Shown here: piece after piece, positions 1-5,171 of the stretch
How positions within the stretch are numbered: position 1 is the stretch's first letter
How the letters are laid out: the number at the start of each line of letters is the position of its first letter
From: CALARM01 sp964431735
GTDB lineage: Bacteria > Vulcanimicrobiota > SpSt-956 > JAKJGF01
Length of the DNA stretch: 10,648 nt
NCBI GenBank assembly: GCA_964431735.1
Contig: CAYSLJ010000204.1
Span: 1 to 10,648, forward strand
Direction of reading: 5' to 3'
Program-made: the position numbers and the translations under genes
Notes under the pieces: model-generated
What the model saw: the letters and a program-made list of their open reading frames with translations, nothing else
What the model was told of the DNA's origin: nothing
Databases searched by the model: none

Positions 1-186
1 AAACCTGTTGTTAAGGGCACAAGATTAACAGTTCAGTACATTTTAAAATTACTTGCAAATGGTGCAACAATAGAAGAGATAATGGAAGAATATGAGGGAC
101 TGACCTGCGAAGATATAATGGCCTGTTTGTTATTTGCTTCGGAAATTCTCGAAAATACAACATTCAGTCCTCTTGAGGCAGCATAA
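1..186 (+). CDS. DUF433 family antitoxin, 3' part only
   Basis: The reading frame is open from the first base of the window to a TAA at 184-186, giving the last 61 residues of a protein whose start lies upstream. It opens with KPVVKGTR followed by LTVQYILKLLANG and later EEYEGLTCEDI. This is the core of the DUF433 family (Pfam PF04255): a small helix-turn-helix-like domain with a K/R-G-TR motif, G-x(2,3)-EEI, and a P/G-L-(T/S)-x-EDI helix. Members commonly act as antitoxins for PIN-like toxins, binding and neutralising the toxin and probably repressing their own promoter. The stop codon overlaps the ATG of the next gene by one base (TAATG), so translation of antitoxin and toxin is almost certainly coupled. 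What is missing is only the N-terminal dozen or so residues expected from family length (about 70-80 aa). Family assignment is firm; the antitoxin role is inferred from family and neighbour. Confidence 0.85.
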   Translation, partial: KPVVKGTRLTVQYILKLLANGATIEEIMEEYEGLTCEDIMACLLFASEILENTTFSPLEAA

Positions 187-536
187 TGAAATTTATTGTT
201 GATGAATGTACAGGCCCTGGTGTTGCAAGATGGCTGTATAATAAAAATTATGATGTATTTTCTGTATATGAACAGGCCAGAGGTATGGGGGATGAATATA
301 TTTTGAAAAAAGCTGTAATTGAAAATCGTATATTAATTACAAATGATAGAGATTTTGGAGAAATGGTTTTCCGTGAAAAGAAACCTCATAAGGGTATTGT
401 TTTTTTGAGACTTGAAGATGAGCGTACTGTAAATAAGATTAAATTCCTGAGTTTATTATTAAATAAATTTTCTGAGCAACTGACAGATAATTTTGTAGTT
501 GTTACAGAAAAAAATGTTCGTATTGTTCGCCTTTAG
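186..536 (+). CDS. DUF5615 PIN-like toxin (putative ribonuclease of a DUF433/DUF5615 toxin-antitoxin pair)
   Basis: This 116-residue protein begins MKFIVDEC, with D6-E7 at the end of the first strand. D36-E37 follow in GMGDEYIL, then comes the motif ITNDRDFGEM with D54, D56 and E59. That spacing of acidic residues is the signature of the DUF5615/Mut7-C branch of the PIN nuclease fold, where the acidic cluster binds Mg2+ or Mn2+ for RNA cleavage. The C-terminal half is a plain alpha/beta tail ending in NFVVVTEKNVRIVRL. Length is normal for the family and all key acidic residues are present, so the protein should be active. It starts within the stop codon of the DUF433 gene, the standard antitoxin-first arrangement. 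Its target (tRNA, mRNA or other RNA) cannot be read from sequence. Family confidence is high; toxicity is inferred. Confidence 0.85.
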   Translation: MKFIVDECTGPGVARWLYNKNYDVFSVYEQARGMGDEYILKKAVIENRILITNDRDFGEMVFREKKPHKGIVFLRLEDERTVNKIKFLSLLLNKFSEQLTDNFVVVTEKNVRIVRL

Positions 537-543
537 TATAATT

Positions 544-2652
544 ATGAAGAAAAAAAAAGATACACCTTATATTTTACTTATAATACCTTCTGTACTTCTT
601 TTAACACTGGCCGTTCTGCTGCAGTTTTCCTGTGACAGAAGTTTCTATAACCTTGAAACAGCACAGTTCGCAGCTAAAAACCTTACAGAAGACAACCCCT
701 TTACATATGTCGTTTTATCTTATTATTTTAAGCATTTTTTTAAAATCTTCTTTATATACCATATAATCCCCGTTTATATGTTTCTCCTCCCTTCAATAGT
801 TTTACTCTCCCTTTATCTGTCTTCCATGAAATTTACTTTCCCCTCTGTTAAAAACGAAAGAAAATTCCTCCTTATTTTATTCGCTATTTCATTCTCCATT
901 ACACTGGCATCACATTTTTTCATAACAGGCCATCTTCCTCCTGTAGGAGACGAGTTCTGTTATATCTTTCAATCAGATATTATGGCTCAAGGAAAACTTT
1001 ATGAAACATCTCCTCCCTCTTCCGCTTCATTCCATAGCTGGAGTATTATTAATGACGGAAAATGGTACAGCAAAGTTACAGCAGGATGGCCTCTTTTACT
1101 TTCTTTCGGCAGATTTTTTCATATAGAATTTATCATAAATCCCCTGATGAGTGCTTTATCTATTATTATACTTTATCTTACCGGTAAATTATTACTCGGC
1201 GCCGAAGGGGCTTTTATGTCCGTAAGTTTTGCCATTCTGTCACCTCTGTTTTTTTTACTCGGCGGCACTTATTTCCCTCACAACGCTGCTTCATGCCTTG
1301 CTCTTTTATTTATATACGGCATATTTAAAAGTTTCTATGATAAAAACCTTATCTATCCGTTTCTGTCAGCTCTGTCTGCTTTACTTCTTGTTATTATACG
1401 TCCCGGTGACGGCATGTCCATATGTGCCGGCACTGTTCCTCTTATGATATACCTTTTTATGAAATCAGATATGAAAAAAATCTTTTTATTGAAAATATCA
1501 TTTATAGTATTCCTCTTTTTCGTCGGTGCAGGCCTTCTGTTAACGGTTAATAACATACAGAACGGAGATCCCTTCCTGTTCGGCTACGAAAAATATGATT
1601 CCGATGATAAGTGGGGTTTTACCTCTTCTCATACGCCTCTTCACGGATTATTTAACAGTGCTTTTTCTTTCATGAGAAATTCCTTCTGGACCGTTCCTTT
1701 TATTGCTTTTTTTACATTCTTTTCTTTCTTCGAAAAAGAATTAAACATTATTTTATTACTTGTGCCTGTCCTCTTTCTGGGCATTTCTTACGGAGGATTT
1801 TATTATAACGGTGCCTTTGAGATTGGTTCACGGTACTATCTTCCGTCATTTATGCTGTCTTTAATCCCTGCGTCGGCAGGATTTCTTTATGTGAAAAGAT
1901 GGCTCGAAAAAAAGAATTTTAAAGGTTCTCATATGTTTGCTCCTGCATTGATATGTTCTGTCATAGTATTTATGATGCTCGGAATATTTATAAATCTCTT
2001 TCCTTCTGTTAAAGATCAGTATCGATTCAGGTGTGAACCTGCTGCATTTATGTCAGATAAATTGAATATTAAAGAGCCTTCTCTTATTTTTCTGAGAGGT
2101 CATGGCTATTTCGGGAATATGTTTTTTATAAGGAATTTCCCTGATTATAAGTCTCAAAAGATTATTACTGTGCTTTATCTTGACCCTGTTCAGAATGAAA
2201 ACCTTATAAAATCATTTCCTGACAGGAAGGTTTATACCCTTGAGTGGGAGGGAAGAGAAGGGAGATTTATTGTCAAAGAAGGACTGGATAATGAAAAAAC
2301 TGTGAAGAATTATATGGACGGTGCCAGTAATTATATAGAATTTGACTGGGATAAATCTATAGATTGCTGTCAATCTGCTCTCTCTGTTGAGCCTGATAAT
2401 ATTGAAGTTTTACACCTTCTTGCAATGCTCTATGATGCAAAAAAAGAGTTCTCGAAAGCTATAGAAATCTATAAAAGACTTTCAGCCATTTCGTCTTTAA
2501 GGAATATTGCTTTATATCAGACAGGAAGAAACCTGGGAGAAATGGGAAAATATGAAGATGCAATAAGTACGCTTGAACAGATAAAACCTGATGACAGAGC
2601 TCTCTATATGAAGGCAGGGAACTGGATTAATTATTACGGAAACAGATATTGA
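544..2652 (+). CDS. GT-C-like polytopic membrane protein with C-terminal TPR-like domain (putative lipid-linked sugar glycosyltransferase)
   Basis: The protein has 702 residues counted from ATG 544. About a dozen hydrophobic helices fill residues 8-485, the first being the segment after KKKKDTPY. The first large outside loop holds VGDEFCYIF (D136, E137), matching the acidic motif after TM1-TM2 in GT-C enzymes of the PMT/ArnT/RgtA-like clan, which bind a metal and dolichyl- or undecaprenyl-phosphate sugars. IIRPGDG (284-290) and GSRYYLPSF (428-436) also resemble that clan. Residues 490-590 form a soluble domain, and 597-700 form helical hairpins such as EVLHLLAMLYDAKKEFSKAIEIYKRL that read as two or three TPR units. 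The reading frame extends upstream to TTG 499, inside the toxin gene. I prefer ATG 544 because the MKKKK start before the first membrane segment is natural, although no clear Shine-Dalgarno precedes it. It lies 7 nt after the toxin gene and may be read through from it. Donor and acceptor are unknown. Confidence 0.7.
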   Translation: MKKKKDTPYILLIIPSVLLLTLAVLLQFSCDRSFYNLETAQFAAKNLTEDNPFTYVVLSYYFKHFFKIFFIYHIIPVYMFLLPSIVLLSLYLSSMKFTFPSVKNERKFLLILFAISFSITLASHFFITGHLPPVGDEFCYIFQSDIMAQGKLYETSPPSSASFHSWSIINDGKWYSKVTAGWPLLLSFGRFFHIEFIINPLMSALSIIILYLTGKLLLGAEGAFMSVSFAILSPLFFLLGGTYFPHNAASCLALLFIYGIFKSFYDKNLIYPFLSALSALLLVIIRPGDGMSICAGTVPLMIYLFMKSDMKKIFLLKISFIVFLFFVGAGLLLTVNNIQNGDPFLFGYEKYDSDDKWGFTSSHTPLHGLFNSAFSFMRNSFWTVPFIAFFTFFSFFEKELNIILLLVPVLFLGISYGGFYYNGAFEIGSRYYLPSFMLSLIPASAGFLYVKRWLEKKNFKGSHMFAPALICSVIVFMMLGIFINLFPSVKDQYRFRCEPAAFMSDKLNIKEPSLIFLRGHGYFGNMFFIRNFPDYKSQKIITVLYLDPVQNENLIKSFPDRKVYTLEWEGREGRFIVKEGLDNEKTVKNYMDGASNYIEFDWDKSIDCCQSALSVEPDNIEVLHLLAMLYDAKKEFSKAIEIYKRLSAISSLRNIALYQTGRNLGEMGKYEDAISTLEQIKPDDRALYMKAGNWINYYGNRY

Positions 2653-2678
2653 AGTTACTTTTTTTCTATTAATTTCTG

Positions 2679-2687
2679 TGTTATAAT
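2679..2687 (+). promoter_or_regulatory. extended -10 promoter for the coiled-coil gene
   Basis: TG-T-TATAAT is a perfect extended -10 element (TG at 2679-2680, TATAAT at 2682-2687), 27 nt after the stop of the membrane protein gene. The position expected for a -35 box is only a T run (2659-2664), which is acceptable for an extended -10 promoter. Transcription would begin near 2694 and give a leader of about 57 nt before ATG 2751. Prediction from sequence only. Confidence 0.6.
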
Positions 2688-2735
2688 ATTTTTATGTGAT
2701 TATTGGAATGTTCCCGTTACAGGTTTGAAATAAAT

Positions 2736-2741
2736 AAGGAG
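2736..2741 (+). promoter_or_regulatory. ribosome binding site AAGGAG that sets the start at 2751
   Basis: AAGGAG lies 9 nt before ATG 2751, which is ideal spacing. It touches the in-frame ATG at 2742 with no spacer, and the in-frame TTG at 2703 has no such site. The start is therefore placed at 2751. Confidence 0.75.
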
Positions 2742-2750
2742 ATGAATTAT

Positions 2751-3011
2751 ATGGATACAATAGATCAAAACCTTTCTGCCAGAATAGAAGATATGAAGGT
2801 AAAAATGAAATTGGAAGCTATGTCTGAAACAATTCTGAATATGAATGCAGAAATGAAGATAAGATTTAATTCTGTGGAAGAGCGTCTTGATAAGCTGGAA
2901 AGCAGAATGGATAAGCTGGAAAGCACTATGGATAGTTTTAAGCGTGATATAGATCGGAAATTTGAACAGACTTTTGAAATTCTAAGAGAAATGATGAATA
3001 GGCTGCCGTGA
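2751..3011 (+). CDS. small coiled-coil protein of unknown function
   Basis: This is an 86-residue, highly charged, entirely helical-looking protein with no membrane segment, signal peptide or cysteine. Hydrophobic residues at 46, 49, 53, 56, 60, 63 and 67 (L, L, M, L, M, F, I) follow a strict 3-4 heptad spacing, predicting an uninterrupted parallel coiled coil of about four heptads. Two heptads are near duplicates, RLDKLES and RMDKLES (45-58), followed by a degenerate TMDSFKR. The N-terminal 40 residues are also helical and methionine-rich. The gene has its own extended -10 promoter and a strong terminator, so it is a single-gene unit rather than part of the upstream operon. Such proteins often act as oligomerisation or scaffold modules, but nothing here gives a function and I do not recognise the family. 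The start is set by the AAGGAG at 2736-2741. Confidence 0.75.
   Translation: MDTIDQNLSARIEDMKVKMKLEAMSETILNMNAEMKIRFNSVEERLDKLESRMDKLESTMDSFKRDIDRKFEQTFEILREMMNRLP
2883..2924 (+). repeat. two 21-bp tandem units encoding heptads of the coiled coil
   Basis: The segments 2883-2903 and 2904-2924 share an identical 15-base core (GATAAGCTGGAAAGC, at 2889 and 2910). They lie exactly 21 bp apart, i.e. one 7-residue heptad. A third unit (2925-2945) is recognisable but diverged. The near identity at DNA level, including synonymous positions, points to a recent internal duplication. Confidence 0.8.
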
Positions 3012-3018
3012 AAATATT

Positions 3019-3050
3019 AAACCGGTTGAAGAAACCTTCAACCGGTTTTT
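3019..3050 (+). terminator. Rho-independent terminator of the coiled-coil gene
   Basis: A 13-bp perfect stem (3019-3031 pairing with 3036-3048, arm AAACCGGTTGAAG) closes a 4-nt loop. It starts 8 nt after the stop codon and runs into a short T stretch (3046-3050). It also sits downstream of the cyclase gene on the other strand, where the flanking sequence is A/T-rich, so it may act weakly in both directions. Confidence 0.8.
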
Positions 3051-3095
3051 CCAGGGACTGTAAGAAAATAACTCTGACAAATTATAGTTCTTGTC

Positions 3096-3130
3096 CTCGC
3101 GTCACCCGTCACGCGTTACGCGTCACGATA
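3096..3130 (+). repeat. heptamer array, copy 1 (five YACGCRT-type units)
   Basis: Five phase-locked 7-bp units are ctcgcgt, cacccgt, cacgcgt, tacgcgt and cacgata. It begins with the same CCTCGCGT and ends with the same CACG-R-T as the copy before ino1. Unlike the other three copies it is not in a gene leader: it lies in the convergent gap between the coiled-coil gene and the 3' end of the cyclase gene, outside both. Confidence 0.85.
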
Positions 3131-3149
3131 TTTTTTTACAACCACCTGG

Positions 3150-3920
3150 TTATGCCTGTTCAATGGCAACTATACGGCATATACTGGACTCTCCGCCTAC
3201 AAATCTCCAGGGGAAGCATCCCACATAGGTTCTTTTATTGAGAAATCTCTTTAATTCTCCTCCCAGGTTTTCTGCATGTATAATGTCTTTCGGGAAGAGA
3301 TCTATATGCATGAGCTGATAATCTTCTGTGGGGAAGAAATCATCAAGGCCTTTATTATATTTCTTTCTCAGGAATTTTTCTGCTTCTTTTGCCTGTGTGG
3401 GGCACCATTCTCTTATTTTCGTATTCATGGGATGATCTGCAGAACCGCAATCCACGCCTATCCATTTTATTTTTTTCTTCATGCACCACGCAGAGAATTC
3501 TTTCGTCGGTCCCGGATGTTTTACCATGTAACGGACTTCGTCTGCTTCCGGCTGATCCCAGGCATATTTCATATAGCCCGTATGTATTAAAAGTATGTCA
3601 TTTTCTTTTATTTCCACACGTTTTTCAATCTGTTCCGATGTGTAAATATCGTAGTCTTCTGTGCAATCGCTCAGATCAACGACTGCTGCCGGACCTGTAA
3701 GTTCTTCAAGAGGTATGCTTGCAATGTCTCTTCCATGGGTGCAGAAGTGAAGAGAGCCGTCTAAATGTGTTCCCACATGGTTACTTGTAGTGATAAGCTG
3801 ACCGTTTGCTCCGTTAGGGGCAAGACGCTTGAAGAATTTTACCTGTAAAGGCTCGTACGTAGGCCATGCAGGTGTAAGAACACTTAAAGGCTGGGTAAGA
3901 TCATAGAATTTTAAATTCAT
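3150..3920 (-). CDS. cyclase family metal-dependent hydrolase (kynurenine formamidase/isatin hydrolase-like, PF04199)
   Basis: The 256-residue protein starts with the YDLTQPLSVLTPAWP segment typical of the cyclase superfamily. It has the diagnostic metal motif HVGTHLDGSLH at 48-58 (H48, H52, D54, H58), binding Zn2+ or Mn2+. Further family landmarks are DILLIHTGY (108-116), GVDCGSADH (155-163), HAENLGG (215-221) and the C-terminal GCFPWRFVGGESSICRIVAIE. Known members hydrolyse cyclic or N-formyl amides such as N-formylkynurenine and isatin in the cytoplasm. No other tryptophan-degradation gene is nearby, so the substrate is open. It is longer than KynB (about 210 aa) because of an insertion around 164-205. 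The start is ATG 3920, 11 nt after AAGGAG; an in-frame GTG at 3932 overlaps that site and is less likely. A small ORF lies 43 nt upstream on the same strand and may be co-transcribed. Confidence 0.85.
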   Translation of the reverse strand: MNLKFYDLTQPLSVLTPAWPTYEPLQVKFFKRLAPNGANGQLITTSNHVGTHLDGSLHFCTHGRDIASIPLEELTGPAAVVDLSDCTEDYDIYTSEQIEKRVEIKENDILLIHTGYMKYAWDQPEADEVRYMVKHPGPTKEFSAWCMKKKIKWIGVDCGSADHPMNTKIREWCPTQAKEAEKFLRKKYNKGLDDFFPTEDYQLMHIDLFPKDIIHAENLGGELKRFLNKRTYVGCFPWRFVGGESSICRIVAIEQA

Positions 3921-3931
3921 GTAATTAAACA

Positions 3932-3937
3932 CTCCTT
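3932..3937 (-). promoter_or_regulatory. ribosome binding site AAGGAG for the cyclase gene
   Basis: AAGGAG on the minus strand is 11 nt before ATG 3920. The upstream in-frame GTG would begin at the last G of this same site, so the ATG is the likely start. Confidence 0.6.
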
Positions 3938-3963
3938 AATAAATATTTTAACAATGTGAGGTT

Positions 3964-4188
3964 TTAGCTTAATAGCTGTTTACCGGGTATTACTGCTAAC
4001 ATTTTATTTACCGTATCTTTATTGGGGTATTTGTTCTGAAAGTCTTTCAATGTGTTGAGCATAACCTGTGCTTTTGAGAGGTTTTCCAGTTTTCTGTAAT
4101 TTTTAAAGATATTCAGAAACTCTGTTCCTTCCGATGTTTTAAAATAAAGTCTGAAGTTAAATTCTTCCTGTTGTTTCAATAGTGTCAT
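3964..4188 (-). CDS. small hypothetical protein upstream of the cyclase gene
   Basis: This is a 74-residue ORF from ATG 4188. A GTG at 4200 would add four residues, and an AGGTG-like ribosome binding site lies in that stretch. The product is soluble, basic and mostly helical, without cysteine, signal peptide or membrane segment. It contains KNYRKLENLSKAQVMLNTL and ends in a proline-glycine turn followed by KQLLS. It ends 43 nt before the cyclase start, so the two could form a two-gene unit. I do not recognise a family. The case rests on ORF length, position and a plausible start; in AT-rich DNA an ORF of this size could occur by chance, hence moderate confidence. One internal stretch (4141-4160) closely matches the htpG promoter spacer (7161-7180). 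Confidence 0.5.
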   Translation of the reverse strand: MTLLKQQEEFNFRLYFKTSEGTEFLNIFKNYRKLENLSKAQVMLNTLKDFQNKYPNKDTVNKMLAVIPGKQLLS

Positions 4189-4224
4189 TATTTTCAACAC
4201 CTGCCTTATTGAAAATTGTAATAA

Positions 4225-4230
4225 ATTATA
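4225..4230 (-). promoter_or_regulatory. possible -10 box for the small ORF/cyclase unit
   Basis: A TATAAT on the minus strand lies 36 nt before ATG 4188. No recognisable -35 hexamer is found 17 nt upstream, so this is only a candidate. Confidence 0.3.
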
Positions 4231-4309
4231 TTTTTTTAGCCCCTGATAACCTTATTTATTAATTCTTCATCTGGTAAAAAAAATCCTTTAAAAAATAAAA
4301 AACTTATTG

Positions 4310-4315
4310 TATAAT
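4310..4315 (+). promoter_or_regulatory. possible -10 box for elbB
   Basis: TATAAT lies in TTGTATAATTAAAT, with only a weak TTTAAA at the -35 position (4287-4292). If used, transcription would begin just before the first heptamer array, and both arrays (4324-4467) would be carried in a leader of about 165 nt. There is no other good promoter between the arrays and elbB. Confidence 0.35.
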
Positions 4316-4323
4316 TAAATTTT

Positions 4324-4372
4324 AGTGAGTAGTGAGTAGTGAGTGGTGAGTAGTGAGTGGTGAGTGGTGAGT
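4324..4372 (+). repeat. seven tandem RGTGAGT heptamers
   Basis: Seven perfectly phased 7-bp units occupy 4324-4372: AGTGAGT three times, then GGTGAGT, AGTGAGT, GGTGAGT, GGTGAGT, ending at a CGTATTT. Only the first base of each unit varies (A or G). The period is the same as in the neighbouring YACGCRT array but the sequence differs. It lies in the elbB upstream region. Confidence 0.9.
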
Positions 4373-4388
4373 CGTATTTGCCAGGTAC

Positions 4389-4467
4389 CGGTGAAAACAC
4401 GCATCACGCATTACGCATCACGCATCACGATTTACCCGTCACGCGTCACGCGTTACGCGTCACGATC
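4389..4467 (+). repeat. heptamer array, copy 2 (ten YACGCRT-type units) with CGGTGAAAA leader
   Basis: A CGGTGAAAA block (4389-4397) is followed by ten uninterrupted 7-bp units from 4398 to 4467: cacgcat, cacgcat, tacgcat, cacgcat, cacgatt, tacccgt, cacgcgt, cacgcgt, tacgcgt, cacgatc. The first half has the A form (CGCAT) and the second half the G form (CGCGT), each half closing with CACGAT, so it looks like two arrays fused head to tail. The final CACG ends 23 nt before the elbB ATG. Confidence 0.9.
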
Positions 4468-4487
4468 TATAAGAGGAGGTTATTTCA

Positions 4488-5144
4488 ATGAAAATAGGAG
4501 TCTTATTACATGGCTGCGGTGTCTTTGACGGCACAGAAATCCATGAAGCTGTTCTTACACTGCTGTCTCTTGATAGAGCAGGCGTAGAACCTGTCTGTAT
4601 TGCACCTGATAAAGAGCAGATGCATGTCATCAATCACATTACAGGACAGCCTTCCGGCACGAGAAATATCCTTGAAGAATCTGCAAGGATTGCCAGAGGT
4701 AATGTGAAAAATATTAAATCTGTCAGTGTAGATGACATAGACGGTCTTATCATACCGGGCGGTTTTGGCGCTGCCAAAAACCTCTGCGATTTTGCCATAA
4801 AAGGAGAAAACTGTACTGTTGATCCTCTCGTAGAAGATTTTATTAAAAAGGTTCATAATAAGAGAAAACCCATTGGAGCAATCTGTATAGCACCGGCACT
4901 TGTGGCAAAGATACTGGGGGAAGATGAAAAAATCAGAGTAACTATAGGAACAGATAAAGCTACAGGTGAAAAGATCAATAAAATGGGAGCAGAACATATA
5001 GAATGTGCTGTAAATGATTTTGTAGTGGATGAAAAATACAGAATAGTATCGACACCTGCCTATATGCTGGGGCCCGGCATTAAAGATATAGCCGGAGGTA
5101 TAGACGGTCTCGTAAAAGCTGTGGTAGAACTGGCAACAAAATAA
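4488..5144 (+). CDS. elbB: ElbB, DJ-1/PfpI-family glyoxalase
   Basis: This 218-residue protein is clearly homologous to E. coli ElbB (recalled length about 217 aa) along its whole length: GVLLHGCGVFDGTEIHEAV at the start, CIAPDKEQMHVINHITG, ETRN-like GTRNILEESARI, then IPGGFGAAKNL (89-99). The nucleophile elbow is AICIAPAL with C133 as the catalytic cysteine, followed by MGAEH and VSTPAYMLGPGI. The fold is the class I glutamine amidotransferase-like flavodoxin sandwich. E. coli ElbB has weak glutathione-independent glyoxalase (methylglyoxal to lactate) activity and was once linked to isoprenoid synthesis; the cellular role is still uncertain. AGGAGGT (4474-4480) sits 7 nt before the ATG, a strong ribosome binding site. 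The gene is monocistronic, preceded by two heptamer arrays and ended by a hairpin terminator shared with htpG. Confidence 0.93.
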   Translation: MKIGVLLHGCGVFDGTEIHEAVLTLLSLDRAGVEPVCIAPDKEQMHVINHITGQPSGTRNILEESARIARGNVKNIKSVSVDDIDGLIIPGGFGAAKNLCDFAIKGENCTVDPLVEDFIKKVHNKRKPIGAICIAPALVAKILGEDEKIRVTIGTDKATGEKINKMGAEHIECAVNDFVVDEKYRIVSTPAYMLGPGIKDIAGGIDGLVKAVVELATK

Positions 5145-5171
5145 AAAAGGGGGGCAATGCCCCCTTTTTTT
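5143..5171. terminator. bidirectional hairpin terminator between elbB and htpG
   Basis: GGGGGC (5150-5155), loop AAT, then GCCCCC (5159-5164) form a GC-only stem. It extends by a G-T and A-T pairs through the A run at 5143-5148 and the T run from 5165. Both strands therefore show a GC hairpin followed by a U tract. It overlaps the elbB stop and touches the htpG stop (5171-5173), closing both convergent genes. Confidence 0.9.

Noticed and set aside
537..542. TATAAT directly before ATG 544 as a promoter
   Set aside because: Transcription would begin after the ATG and no -35 is present at the right distance, so it cannot serve this start.
3008..3241. 77-aa ORF on the plus strand after the coiled-coil gene
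   Set aside because: It runs through the terminator and heptamer array copy 1 and then antisense to the cyclase gene; no ribosome binding site and no recognisable protein.
3152..3241. ATG at 3152, 24 nt after heptamer array copy 1, mimicking the spacing seen at elbB and ino1
   Set aside because: There is no Shine-Dalgarno and the 29-codon frame is antisense to the conserved C-terminus of the cyclase. The spacing is treated as coincidence.
4324..4467. CRISPR-like array
   Set aside because: The 7-bp units are contiguous with no spacers and there are no cas genes. They are simple tandem heptamers.
4506..4997. 163-aa ORF antisense to elbB
   Set aside because: It is a shadow of the clearly conserved elbB frame, with cysteine- and phenylalanine-rich composition unlike a real protein.
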